Positions 18,393 to 26,973 of a stretch of DNA of 58,008 nucleotides are shown piece after piece. Under the pieces are notes generated by a model. It was not told the DNA's origin and did not search any database. It saw only the letters and a program-made list of their open reading frames with translations. The stretch comes from a bacterium (GTDB lineage: Bacteria; Planctomycetota; JADGBV01), in NCBI GenBank assembly GCA_023261545.1, contig JAHFOS010000006.1, positions 1 through 58,008 on the forward strand, in the 5' to 3' direction. The position numbers were made by a program, and so were the translations under genes. Position 1 is the first letter of the stretch. Every line of letters begins with the position of its first letter.

Positions 18393-19193
18393 TTATTTCC
18401 CCTTCTTGGCGGCGAGGAATTCCACCAGCGCCTGGAGTTCCCCGGCGCGCACCTTGTCGTAGAAACCGCCGCCCTTCAGCATCGGCGCCATCATGCCGGG
18501 AGCGAAGCCGGCGGCGATTTTGGCGTCCGGTTCCAGGATGGACTCGTAGATCTCAGCCTTGCTGAGCCGCTGGCCGACATCGAAGAGGCTCGGTCCCGCC
18601 AGTTTGTCGGGCTTGTCGAGGTTGTGGCAGGTGGCGCAGGCAAAGTCGGATAGGATCTGAGCCGGAGTCCGGGGCGCGTGCGGCGCGCCGGCCTCTTCCG
18701 CCGGGGCGGAACCCGCGGCGGATTCGTACTTGAGCTTGGTGGCGATGGTGACCGTGGGCGTGCCGCCGCGGCTCTGGATGTAGGCGATGACCGCCTTGAT
18801 CTCCTTGTCATTGAGGCCGATGGGCGGCTTGTTGATCACGGGCATGCCGGGATTCTGGCCCGGAACGATGAAGGCGTTGGGCTCGTAGATGGACTCGGAG
18901 ATGTAGTCCACGTCGCTGTAGCCAGGCTTGCGCGTGCCGGCCTCCGCGCCGATATTGAGCAGGTTGGGAAAGCGGCTGCCGGCGTAATGGCATTCCGAGC
19001 ACTTGCCCTTGCCCCCCGGCTCGAAGATGGTCTTGCCCACCGCGGCAAGTTGTTCCGCGTCCAGGCTTTCGAGTTTGCTGGTGTCAATGGGCTTGGGAGG
19101 CCAAACCTCCTTCTGGGGCACCATCTGGCCCACCATGGTGTAAATCCCGGTAGCCGCCAGGGTGACGAGGACGATGAGCGGACCGTGATTCAC
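18393..19193 (-). CDS. Dihaem c-type cytochrome
   Basis: A 266-residue protein with an N-terminal membrane anchor (LIVLVTLAATGIYTMVGQMV, residues 6-25) and two cytochrome c domains: CSECH at about residue 65 and CATCH at about 193. Likely Met ligands are in NPGMPVIN and in FAPGMMAPML. The layout recalls CcoP- or CydX-like donors in which two class I domains relay electrons to a terminal oxidase. Its start overlaps the end of the bd-type subunit I gene by four bases (ATGA reading), which argues for stoichiometric production with that subunit. Confidence 0.87.
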   Translation of the reverse strand: MNHGPLIVLVTLAATGIYTMVGQMVPQKEVWPPKPIDTSKLESLDAEQLAAVGKTIFEPGGKGKCSECHYAGSRFPNLLNIGAEAGTRKPGYSDVDYISESIYEPNAFIVPGQNPGMPVINKPPIGLNDKEIKAVIAYIQSRGGTPTVTIATKLKYESAAGSAPAEEAGAPHAPRTPAQILSDFACATCHNLDKPDKLAGPSLFDVGQRLSKAEIYESILEPDAKIAAGFAPGMMAPMLKGGGFYDKVRAGELQALVEFLAAKKGK

Positions 19194-20995
19194 GCGTGGG
19201 CCTTTTCGGGATCGTGTCCGTGGGCGCCCTCACCCCCTTCTTTTTCGCCATAGTCGGGCAGCGAGGGCAGGCTGGCGAGGTAGAAGACGAAGGCGATGAA
19301 CACGAAAAAAATCAGCACCGTCACCGAAACCACCTGGGTGGCGAAACCCAGGCTGGGCGTGTAGTTGTGGGCCGAATCGTCGCGCAGCACGCCGTAAACG
19401 TGCCATTCCATCCTGAGCCCCGAGCGCACATAGCCCATAAGGCCCATGAGCCAGGTGAAGCTGATGGCCAGCAGGAACAGCACGTACTGCGAGATGGCCG
19501 GCATCCTGCCCCAGCGCACCTCGCCGGTTTTCTCGGCGCCACGGAAAATGAAAATATCCAGCACCACCACGGCGATCATGGTGATGAGTACGCTTAACAC
19601 TTGCACAGGCGAGAGCACGTTGATGCGGAAACTGGTGTCCACGAAGTAGCCATCGACGCCGATAAAGATCACGGCCGTGACGCAACTGAAGAAGATGACC
19701 ATTTGGGCCACGACTCCGGACTTGGCCCAGCTCACCACGGGGCGTTTGCCGCTGCGCCGGAAAAGGTAGAAGCTCAGGAAGGTGGTGAGGATGAACAGGT
19801 TCACCGCCGTGTTCTTGGAGGACATCTGCCCGAAGAACTTGAGGATGGGGTGGCTGGGCCCGCCCATGAGGCCGAGTTCCTCGGCGCTGGAAATAGGGTA
19901 GCGCGGCGTGGCCCAGGCCGCCGTGCAGAGCCCTCCCACCAGGAGCAGGTACTTTACGAACTTGCGGTAAACCTGGGTGCCTTCGATGCGCCCCATGCTG
20001 AGCCAGAAGTAGAAGTTGGCCCCGAGGAACAGTACGCCGATCATCATGGCCTGGATCACGAACAGCCAGGAGAAGGCCCCGCCCATCATGGTCATGCCCA
20101 TGCCCTGGTTGAAGCCGTAGATCTCGAAGGCCAGATAGTAGCCGGCGAAGGGCAGCGGCAGGAAGGCGCAGATGGCCACGAAATTGCCGATGTAGCCCAT
20201 CCAGTCGTAGTGCGCGCGCTCCTCGTCACTTTTGGCGTGCAAAAATTTCACGCCCGCGTAGGCCGCGGCGATGGAACCGCCAAAGGCGATATTGGCGATG
20301 AAGCGGTGGATGTTGATGGGCATCCAGGTGAAATTGGTCATGGCGGCCTGCAGGCTGGTGAGGTTGCCGGCCTCGTCCACGCCCCGAGGCGACATCATGA
20401 AGGTGAGCCAGGAGTTGGCGAGCGCCATGATGCAGGTGCCCACCACGTTGAGCCCAAGTCCCAGCAGCAGGTGCACGCGCGGGGAGAATTTGCCCCAGCC
20501 GTAATAGTAGCTGTAGAGGAAACCCGCCTCGGCGAAGAACAGCAGCGTGTAAGGCAGATAGGTGAGCCCGAAGATCTTGGTGAAATACGTCATGAACCTC
20601 GGGTAGAGGAAGACGAGCATGAAGGTGAGGGAAGCCCCCAGGGTGGCCGTGAAGGAGAAAGAGGCCGAAAGCAGCTTGGTGAACTCGTGTGCCAGCCGGT
20701 CGTAGCGCTTGTCCTTGGTCTTGAAGCCGATGAATTCGATGATCACCGCGAACATGGGCACGGCCAGCACGAAAGCGGCGAACAGCAGGTGGAGCTGGGC
20801 GATAACCCAGACCGCTACGCGGCTGCCCACGACGGGGAATTCGCGGTAGTCGGGCGTTCCCGCTGCCGCATCCCCCGCCGCGAAAAGCGAACCCGCGACC
20901 AGAGCCGCCGCGGCCAGCACGGGAAGGAGCCCCCGGCCCCTATGCCAAGCGCAGTTACGTTCTTGCGGAAACAGACGATTCCCTCGGTGCGCCAT
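19190..20995 (-). CDS. Cytochrome bd-family subunit I (CydA-like), probably cytochrome-c linked
   Basis: A 601-residue polytopic membrane protein of the CydA superfamily. The high-spin haem ligand region appears as IAQLHLLFAAFVLAVPMF, the acidic channel region as LLFFAEAGFLYSYYYGW, and a second ligand His in PINIHRFIANIAFGG. The quinol-loop hallmark GRQPW of true quinol oxidases is not present where expected. At least ten hydrophobic helices are visible, more than the nine of E. coli CydA, plus an N-terminal signal-like stretch and a His/Glu-rich tail. No subunit II gene follows; three c-type cytochrome genes do. It resembles the non-quinol (OR-N/OR-C) groups of the bd superfamily. The catalysed reaction, oxygen or other, is not established. 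Confidence 0.82.
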   Translation of the reverse strand: MAHRGNRLFPQERNCAWHRGRGLLPVLAAAALVAGSLFAAGDAAAGTPDYREFPVVGSRVAVWVIAQLHLLFAAFVLAVPMFAVIIEFIGFKTKDKRYDRLAHEFTKLLSASFSFTATLGASLTFMLVFLYPRFMTYFTKIFGLTYLPYTLLFFAEAGFLYSYYYGWGKFSPRVHLLLGLGLNVVGTCIMALANSWLTFMMSPRGVDEAGNLTSLQAAMTNFTWMPINIHRFIANIAFGGSIAAAYAGVKFLHAKSDEERAHYDWMGYIGNFVAICAFLPLPFAGYYLAFEIYGFNQGMGMTMMGGAFSWLFVIQAMMIGVLFLGANFYFWLSMGRIEGTQVYRKFVKYLLLVGGLCTAAWATPRYPISSAEELGLMGGPSHPILKFFGQMSSKNTAVNLFILTTFLSFYLFRRSGKRPVVSWAKSGVVAQMVIFFSCVTAVIFIGVDGYFVDTSFRINVLSPVQVLSVLITMIAVVVLDIFIFRGAEKTGEVRWGRMPAISQYVLFLLAISFTWLMGLMGYVRSGLRMEWHVYGVLRDDSAHNYTPSLGFATQVVSVTVLIFFVFIAFVFYLASLPSLPDYGEKEGGEGAHGHDPEKAHA

Positions 20996-21140
20996 GATTA
21001 AGAGGGGTCCTTCCTGTCAATGGAGCACGCGCCGGGCTCCGAAGTCCCGCCACGGCCTGTAGATGGAAAAGCCGCTCCGTCTTCTCGCCGGCGCCACCTT
21101 GAGGCGGCGCAACCCCGTCGTGCCCCGGCCCGTGGGCGCC

Positions 21141-21623
21141 TCAGCGCCGGGCGTGACGTGTCTTCTTGTGCGGACGAGCGCGGTGATGCGCGGCGGACTT
21201 CGCGGGACGGCCAAGCTTGGCGGTCCTTGCCTTCAGGGCCAATCCCCGCCAGCCGGCCCGGCGCAAGATGCGCCAGACGTGGCTCGGGTGGTATTTCACC
21301 TTGAATTCCCTGCGGATGACCTTGCTCACCCGCTCCAGGGTCCAGACGCCATCGGAGAACCCCGAAGCCGCGGCCCCCTTGGAGAGGATCTTGAGCAGGC
21401 GCTGGAGGGTGGAGGCGGAAATCCGGCTGGGCCGGCCCGGGATGGGACGCGCCGACAGGGCGGTCTTGCCGCCCTTGTGGAAAGCCTGCTGCCAGCGCGA
21501 CACCGAGGCGGCGGAGGCGCCGACGCGACGCGCCACGGCCCGCACGCTCAACCCTCCCTTGAGCATCTCGACGGCCTTGTGGCGCCGCTTCTCCAGGGAC
21601 TTCGCCGATCCAGTGGGTCTCAT
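21141..21623 (-). CDS. IS630-type helix-turn-helix protein without a DDE domain
   Basis: A 160-residue protein. Residues 10-60 hold a homeodomain-like helix-turn-helix (LSVRAVARRVGASAASVSRW), then a linker and a winged-helix segment ending HPSHVWRILRRAGW, as in the N-terminal half of IS630/Tc1 transposases. The usual catalytic DDE domain of 180 or so residues is absent; instead the protein ends in a very basic tail with many His, Arg and Lys residues. It may be a truncated transposase or a stand-alone DNA-binding protein. No terminal repeats were recognised around it. Flanks are 145 bases to the bd-like operon and 200 bases to the ferritin-like gene. Confidence 0.65.
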   Translation of the reverse strand: MRPTGSAKSLEKRRHKAVEMLKGGLSVRAVARRVGASAASVSRWQQAFHKGGKTALSARPIPGRPSRISASTLQRLLKILSKGAAASGFSDGVWTLERVSKVIRREFKVKYHPSHVWRILRRAGWRGLALKARTAKLGRPAKSAAHHRARPHKKTRHARR

Positions 21624-21681
21624 AATTGTTTTATCAAAAAGTGCCGCGATATTGCTTTAAACAAAAGCAACGGGGCGCCAT

Positions 21682-21718
21682 CCTAACAGGGGCCGGGCGG
21701 CTGCAACAGCCCGTTAGG
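21682..21718. terminator. Stable inverted repeat between the HTH gene and the ferritin-like gene
   Basis: CCTAACAGGG (from 21682) pairs with CCCGTTAGG (ending 21718) with one bulged base, and GGCTG-CAA-CAGCC forms an inner hairpin. It lies about 105 bases beyond the stop of the ferritin-like gene, in the direction of its transcription. No T-run follows, so it may be an RNA 3'-end hairpin or a remnant of a mobile-element end. Confidence 0.35.
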
Positions 21719-21824
21719 CGAGTTCCATCCGTGAATTCAGTGATTTTCCTTAGGCTGGATGGTGTGGGCCAGATAACGATTCCGCGGGTTTTCCCCGAGC
21801 CAACTCAGGATTATTTCAAGCGGC

Positions 21825-23234
21825 TCATTCGCCGATGAAGTGCTCGATCTCCTCGCGGCTCAGCACGGCGTCGAACTCCTTGTCCGCGGGCAGGGCGCCG
21901 AGCTGGCGCAGGCACTGGGTGAATTTCACCCGGGTCTGGAACTCCAGCTCCTTAAAGCCAAGGTTCGACATGTGGCGGCGGATGTATTCGCCCTTGCGCA
22001 CGTGGGTGCGCTCATCGGCCCGCACGTAATCGGCGACGTGGGCCATCAGGCTATCACCGCGCAAACGCGCCTCGTCCACCAGCTTGTTGATGGTGCGCAG
22101 CACACCCACCTCGCCGAAGAGGTTGATCTCGGCCATGGCGTACTCGGGTTCCATGGGTCCGCGGCAGGTGGAGCTGGTCAGGCGATTTTGAAGCTCGAAG
22201 GGCTCGTAGCCGGCGGCCTGCAAGGCCCGATGGCCGATCTCGGTATGGCGGCACTCGTCCCAGGTGATGCGCGCCAGGTGAACTTCCGCCATGAAATCGC
22301 GAAAGCGGATGTCCCAGAGGAAGGTGCCGAAGGCCTCGATGGCGTCCACCTCGTCGCGCTGGGTGCGCAGAAAGCCCAGGCGCTCGGCCTCGTAGGAACC
22401 GGGCGCGTGACGCGGCGTGCCGTCGGCCACATTGTAGTCGCCGGTGTGGATGAAAGTCGCGAAGCGGTCGTCGCGGCGCGGGGCCTCGCTCCGCCGGAAA
22501 GGCCGCGCGCGTGAGCGCAGCGGATCCGGCGGCAGGCAGCGCGCCCCCTGGCCCTCGATGCCGCCAATGGCCGTCAACACCTGTTCCAGGTGGGCGCGCC
22601 AGCGCATCAGGCGATGCTCTTCAACGCCGCCCGCGATGTAGGCTTCGACGGCTTTTTCGGCCCAGTCCAGCATCGGCCCGCAGTCCAGCAGAAGGCGCTC
22701 CAGGACGCGGCGCGTGGGCGCGTCCGCCACCGGATCGCAGAGGTCGGCATGATGCCGGTAAGCCCGCTCCAGGGCGCGCCCAGCCACCAGGTGGACGCCC
22801 ACCAGAAGTTCCGGAGCATCCTCGGCGCAAAGCAATTCCTCGATCAGGAGATCCAGTTCCGCGTCGCGGTGATCGTCCGTCTGTTTTTCGATGCACTCTT
22901 GCTCAGAGAGGCGCTCGCGCAGCGCGCGCGCGGCATCGGAGTGGTAGAAGATATGGCGGCCGGTCTCGATCTTCACTTCGAAATCCGGTATAGCGAGGGT
23001 CCAGGCTCCCAGGGCCTGGGCCAGACGGCGCTCCAGGTAGAAGAAGCGCAGCAGCCGGCTACGGTTTTCCTCCACGGAAAAGCGCCCTCCCAAGGCGCGG
23101 CGGTCCCGGGGAAAGCGGAAGGGATAGGCGCGCAGGCGTGCCAGGGCGGCCGCGCGCTCCTCGGGGCGGCTCGCGGCCGGAACGGTCTGGCGCAGGGCTT
23201 CCGCCGCCTCTGAGATTTTATCATGATGGCTCAT
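21825..23234 (-). CDS. Ferritin-like diiron-type protein (DUF455-like), unknown substrate
   Basis: A 469-residue mostly helical protein. The C-terminal half contains two carboxylate/His motifs of ferritin-like four-helix bundles: EVHLARITWDECRHTEIG (about residues 315-332) with ExxH, and DERTHVRKGEYIRRHM (about 415) with ExxH, each preceded by a helix bearing another Glu. This fits DUF455-type relatives of MiaE and other diiron oxygenases. The start has an excellent binding site (GGAGGAAACAGCG then ATG). The N-terminal 250 residues are charged and unassigned. It is divergent from an AraC regulator with only about 65 bases between, so that regulator probably controls it. The reaction is unknown. 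Confidence 0.75.
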   Translation of the reverse strand: MSHHDKISEAAEALRQTVPAASRPEERAAALARLRAYPFRFPRDRRALGGRFSVEENRSRLLRFFYLERRLAQALGAWTLAIPDFEVKIETGRHIFYHSDAARALRERLSEQECIEKQTDDHRDAELDLLIEELLCAEDAPELLVGVHLVAGRALERAYRHHADLCDPVADAPTRRVLERLLLDCGPMLDWAEKAVEAYIAGGVEEHRLMRWRAHLEQVLTAIGGIEGQGARCLPPDPLRSRARPFRRSEAPRRDDRFATFIHTGDYNVADGTPRHAPGSYEAERLGFLRTQRDEVDAIEAFGTFLWDIRFRDFMAEVHLARITWDECRHTEIGHRALQAAGYEPFELQNRLTSSTCRGPMEPEYAMAEINLFGEVGVLRTINKLVDEARLRGDSLMAHVADYVRADERTHVRKGEYIRRHMSNLGFKELEFQTRVKFTQCLRQLGALPADKEFDAVLSREEIEHFIGE

Positions 23235-23300
23235 CGCTGTTTCCTCCTCCACGACTGCCTGTATATTAGTCGCGATCCGGGGGTCCTTTCCATAAGCGCG

Positions 23301-24215
23301 TTGCCGCGTTTCAGAACAAAATTGCGCTCTGCCAAGACGAGGCCCAGCTACGAAAAGCTCGTGCTCGCGCCTGGAGAGCTGCTTTACACCCTGCACCGCA
23401 CCAAGGACGCCGGCGCGCCGGCCCAGCCGCGCAACTCTCATTTTCACGACATGCTGGAATTCATCTGTTTTGATCGCGCCGGAGGGGAGGTGGATATCGA
23501 GGGCCGGATCTATCCCCTCGCGCCCCGCACGGTGGTCTATGTTCCCGCCTTATGCCGTCATGACTTCTATATTCGCGACCGGGATGAGCTCGATTTGCAC
23601 CTGTTGCAGGTGGAGACCGCGCTCCTGGCCGCCCTGCGCTGGGAGTCCCGGCCCGTGATTCCGGAGGCACCCTTTGTCGGCCAACTGGCGGAAGATGATT
23701 ATGGGCGCCTGCGCTCCCTCATGGCATGGCTGGATCAGATCCGGCTGCGCGGCGGAAAGCGCCCGCTGCGCGACGATATCCTGCGTCTCATCCTGCGCGC
23801 CATCGAGGAATTGGCGGGCGCGCGGCGCGGCGGAGAGGTCGGGCCAACGGGCAAAGGCCCGGAGACCTTCCGCCCCCTGCTGGGTATCCTGGAAAAAGAC
23901 GCGCAGGCGCAGCCGCGTTTGGATCAGGCGGCCCGCCTCTGCGGACTCTCGCGCTTCTATTTCTGCCGGGTCTTTCGCCGTTTCTTCCACATGGGGTACA
24001 AAGAGTATTTGCTGCGCCGCCGCCTCTCGAAAGCCATGGCCTTGCTGGCCGAAAGCCAGCGATCCGTGACGGAGATAGCCCTGGACTGTGGTTTCGCCGA
24101 TACGGCCCATTTCTGCCGCACCTTCCGCCGCGAACTCGGCCTGCGCCCATTGGATCTGCGCAAAGCCGCCTTTCAGCTCGACAGGAGGTCCGTTCGCCCG
24201 GCCCCGGAGGCCTGA
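23301..24215 (+). CDS. AraC-family transcriptional regulator (cupin plus HTH)
   Basis: A regulator of about 304 residues. The N-terminal half is a cupin-like sensing domain (SHFHDMLEFICFDRAGGEVD, with the usual H-x-x-x-E pair). The C-terminal 100 residues carry two helix-turn-helix units: LDQAARLCGLSRFYFCRVFR and VTEIALDCGFADTAHFCRTF followed by RRELGLRPLDLRK. The start is uncertain: TTG 23301 gives the conserved part without running into the divergent ferritin-like gene, whereas an in-frame ATG at 23223 would overlap that gene's first codons. Position and orientation suggest it regulates the divergent gene and possibly itself; the ligand is unknown. Confidence 0.8.
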   Translation: MPRFRTKLRSAKTRPSYEKLVLAPGELLYTLHRTKDAGAPAQPRNSHFHDMLEFICFDRAGGEVDIEGRIYPLAPRTVVYVPALCRHDFYIRDRDELDLHLLQVETALLAALRWESRPVIPEAPFVGQLAEDDYGRLRSLMAWLDQIRLRGGKRPLRDDILRLILRAIEELAGARRGGEVGPTGKGPETFRPLLGILEKDAQAQPRLDQAARLCGLSRFYFCRVFRRFFHMGYKEYLLRRRLSKAMALLAESQRSVTEIALDCGFADTAHFCRTFRRELGLRPLDLRKAAFQLDRRSVRPAPEA

Positions 24216-24243
24216 GAGTCCTACGCCCCACACCGATTTTAGG

Positions 24244-24414
24244 TCATTCCCTCTCGATAACGATCCGCGCGCTTTTGTTGGTGAACTTGAGATCCAGACG
24301 TAGCCGGGCGTCCTGGTACTGGCTGCCGAAGGGCCGGACCTGATGCAAATTCTGGCGGGAACTTACGAACGTTTCCGCGACGCCCAGGCTGCTTGCGAAG
24401 TGGTCAGCTAGAGC
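24244..24414 (-). pseudogene. Unidentified C-terminal gene remnant
   Basis: On the minus strand a 56-residue open frame without a start codon ends at 24244: SALADHFASSLGVAETFVSS, then a segment ending DLKFTNKSARIVIERE. It is bounded upstream by TAA. The composition and amphipathic pattern look protein-like and not like a reverse shadow, but I do not recognise the family. It lies in a 415-base gap between the AraC gene and the LamG gene. Confidence 0.25.
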
Positions 24415-24469
24415 TGATTAAAGCCCAAGATTTGAAGGGTTTTAAGCGCTCCCTGCCGGTTGCGCCAGG

Positions 24470-24498
24470 TTGACGCAAAGGATAATTCGGCATAATAC
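24470..24498 (+). promoter_or_regulatory. Candidate promoter for the LamG-domain gene
   Basis: TTGACG (24470-24475), then 15-17 bases, then CATAATAC (24491-24498), resembling sigma-70 -35 and -10 boxes in a locally AT-rich stretch about 130 bases upstream of the ATG at 24631. Only the sequence match supports it. Confidence 0.25.
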
Positions 24499-24630
24499 GG
24501 TGGGGGGCTGCACTTGAAGGACCATGGGGGGCAAATTTTATAGGAGGTCCGTACTGGTGTACGTTCTTCTGGGCAAAAATTACGTGGTGCCAAAATTGTG
24601 CGGGGGCGGCCCTTGACCACGTCCGGCACG

Positions 24631-25908
24631 ATGAGGGCGCGCGTCCTGGTATGGGGAATCGCCATCACCATCGGCCGCTTGTTGCTGCCGTGCATCACGG
24701 GAGACGTCAAATCCTCCACGGGCAACATCCTTTTCGACGTGAACAGCTCGTCCCCGGCGGAGGTAACCTTGACGACGACAGGCCTGGGTATCGGCACTAC
24801 GAGTCCGTCCGCCAACCTGCATATCGTCGGCAACGCCATTATTATGAATGGCAATCTGGGGTTGGGGACCACCTCCCCAAGATCGGCATTGGAAATAGTT
24901 GGATCACTGGGATGGGATACGCAATCCGTGAGCGCCAACACCAGCTTGAGCGCGAATGGTCAGATCCTGGCCGATACCTCCAGCGACAATATTACCCTGC
25001 ACCTGCCCTACGCGGGTAATTCAACAGGTCGGGTCTATGTCATCAAGAAGACAAGTACTTCCAATTCCGTTTATCTCACCGGAGGCGGAAATGCCATTGA
25101 CGACTTGGGCTCCCTCGATCTCACCACGAGCACGAACGGACTGCCCTTCGCGCAGGTGGTCAGCGACGGAACGCAGTGGTACGTCCTCGGCAAGAACTCG
25201 GAGGCTGGAACCGTTGCCTCGAGCAACCTTGTGGGTTGGTGGAAGCTCGACGAGACGTCCGGCACGACAGCAGTTGATTCCAGCGGGAATGGCAATTCCG
25301 GAAGAGTGACCGGGGGATCGGATTCCGACTGGTCGGCGGGAAAGCTGAAGAACGCCCGCAAATTCAATGGCGTCGCCAATTCCGCTGGCGACTACATAGA
25401 CTGCGGCAATTCCGCGCTTCACCAACAGACGAGCTATTTTTCAATAACTGCTTGGTATCTCTGCAGCAGCGGCACTACGAACGACACCCATCTCGTTTAC
25501 AAGCAGCGCAGCACCGGCACCGCCAATGGTGCATTTTGGGGTTACACCCTCAGGACGGATGACTCCGGGAGTCAAGTGAGTCGACTTCAGTTTCAGGTGG
25601 GGAATGGAACCACTAGCTACGACTTGTATAGTGTCAGCAACGCCCTCAGTTCGGGAAACGGAATCTGGAACCACGTGGCCGGAGTTTTCAACAACGGCAA
25701 TATTCAAATCTATATCAACGGATCCCTCGGGAACTCCGCCGTAATTTCTGCCCCCAAGTCCATCAGCTACGTGGGTATGGACAACCTTTGCCTTGGCGGG
25801 AATACCGGCACTATTCGCGAAATAAATGGCAAACTGGACGACGTGCGCTTCTACAACAAGGCGCTGAGTGCCCAGGAAATCATATCAATCTATGGCCAAG
25901 TCCCTTGA
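24631..25908 (+). CDS. Secreted protein with tail-fibre-like segment and LamG domain
   Basis: A 425-residue protein. After a signal-like N-terminus (MRARVLVWGIAITIGRLLLP) comes a segment with two GxGTTSP repeats (LGIGTTSPSANLHIVGNA, LGLGTTSPRSALEIVGS) of the kind found before trimeric fibre tips, then a beta-rich linker, and from about residue 205 a concanavalin-type LamG domain: LVGWWKLDETSGTTAVDSSG to the terminal KLDDVRFYNKALSAQEIISI. It probably binds glycans outside the cell. The start ATG has no clear binding site; GTG 24598 is an alternative in frame. It is one of only three plus-strand genes and is less GC-rich than its surroundings. Confidence 0.72.
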   Translation: MRARVLVWGIAITIGRLLLPCITGDVKSSTGNILFDVNSSSPAEVTLTTTGLGIGTTSPSANLHIVGNAIIMNGNLGLGTTSPRSALEIVGSLGWDTQSVSANTSLSANGQILADTSSDNITLHLPYAGNSTGRVYVIKKTSTSNSVYLTGGGNAIDDLGSLDLTTSTNGLPFAQVVSDGTQWYVLGKNSEAGTVASSNLVGWWKLDETSGTTAVDSSGNGNSGRVTGGSDSDWSAGKLKNARKFNGVANSAGDYIDCGNSALHQQTSYFSITAWYLCSSGTTNDTHLVYKQRSTGTANGAFWGYTLRTDDSGSQVSRLQFQVGNGTTSYDLYSVSNALSSGNGIWNHVAGVFNNGNIQIYINGSLGNSAVISAPKSISYVGMDNLCLGGNTGTIREINGKLDDVRFYNKALSAQEIISIYGQVP

Positions 25909-26070
25909 AGCGAGTTCGCTGCGCAAGAGTTTGGCGCATTCGAAACGATCTTTGTGAGTGCCGGATTCCGGAAGGGTTCTAGCCGCGCCAGGCTGCGCGG
26001 CAAGCAGATTTGCTTCGGCGCGGTCGTGGTCCAGACGGATCTGGCCCACATTCCTTAACTTTTTGACTAA

Positions 26071-26931
26071 TTAATTGAACAGCCGGCCCGTTTTTCTGTA
26101 CATCCCGGGGGAAACGCCGAAGTGTTTCCTGAAGGTCTTGTTCAGGTGGGCGGAGTCCGTGAAGCCGTGATCCCGGGCAATGTTTTCGATTTTTTTTCCC
26201 AGCAGGAGGTCCCCGCACACCAGGGAGAGGCGATGCCGGGTTTGGTATTCGGTGTAGGTTGTACCCATGAATGTACGGAACTTGTTGCGGAATGAAGAGA
26301 CGCTCATATGGCACATCCTGGCGACCTCCGCTTGCCCCCGGCGCGGGGAGGGGTCGCTCAGGATGGCCTTGATATGCGGAACGAATCTGTCCATCGTCTC
26401 CGAGGGACTCGCCAGTTTGTCCGGCAGATCCCTGCCGCCCAGGATGCTCAACAGGATGAGCTTCAGCCTGAGCAACAGGGCCTCTTGGACAAAAATATCT
26501 TTGTTGTAGGGGATGCGAAACATCTCTTCCGCCTGGAGCAGGAGATCCTTGCGGATGGCCTCTTCGTGGCATGCCGGCCGCTTGCCGGGCTCGACTAAAA
26601 AGAGCTGGTGCAAATTGATCCTGCCCGGAAAAACGCTGCCTCCAATGGCCCAGGGCAGGAAGATGACGGACAGCAACCTGACGGGGAGCCGATCCGTGGT
26701 CTTCCACCCGTGCAGCTCGTAAGCGTTGATGAACCAGGTATCGCCGGCACGGCACAGCCTTTTCGATCCCTTCAAGGTGCGCAGGAGCTCCCCTTCGAGC
26801 ACGATTCCGAACTCCATCCCCAGGTGGACCTCCATTTCATCCTCCGGCGTCTCCAGGCGGGCCGGATACCAGGTCAGGGGAGCATCGCTGGTGAGGACGG
26901 ATCTCCGGGTTTCGACCAGCGGCTCACTCAT
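26071..26931 (-). CDS. AraC-family transcriptional regulator
   Basis: A 286-residue regulator. Residues 20-110 form a cupin-like sensor (EVHLGMEFGIVLEGELLRTL, WFINAYELHGWK). The C-terminal part has the two AraC helix-turn-helix units: QAEVARMCHMSVSSFRNKFR and IENIARDHGFTDSAHLNKTF with the closing RKHFGVSPGMYRK. It lies immediately upstream, in its own direction, of no obvious target; the sugar-oxidoreductase gene beyond the LamG remnant is transcribed toward it, so it may be the last gene of that unit. It is likely to control part of the carbohydrate island; the inducer is unknown. Confidence 0.83.
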   Translation of the reverse strand: MSEPLVETRRSVLTSDAPLTWYPARLETPEDEMEVHLGMEFGIVLEGELLRTLKGSKRLCRAGDTWFINAYELHGWKTTDRLPVRLLSVIFLPWAIGGSVFPGRINLHQLFLVEPGKRPACHEEAIRKDLLLQAEEMFRIPYNKDIFVQEALLLRLKLILLSILGGRDLPDKLASPSETMDRFVPHIKAILSDPSPRRGQAEVARMCHMSVSSFRNKFRTFMGTTYTEYQTRHRLSLVCGDLLLGKKIENIARDHGFTDSAHLNKTFRKHFGVSPGMYRKTGRLFN

Positions 26932-26973
26932 GGGGCGGTCCTGGCCATTCTGGCCAGCCCAAGACGAACGCCC

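Noticed and set aside
24408..24941. Minus-strand frame opposite the LamG gene start
   Set aside because: It has no recognisable domain and mirrors the coding strand; the plus-strand signal peptide and GxGTTSP repeats are convincing.
24631..25908. Prophage origin of the LamG/tail-fibre-like protein
   Set aside because: No capsid, portal, terminase, integrase or lysis gene is in the window, and the protein has a signal-like N-terminus.
25979..26755. Long frame within the AraC gene
   Set aside because: It is an alternate-frame shadow of the AraC gene, rich in Arg, Pro and Gly as expected from GC-rich codons.
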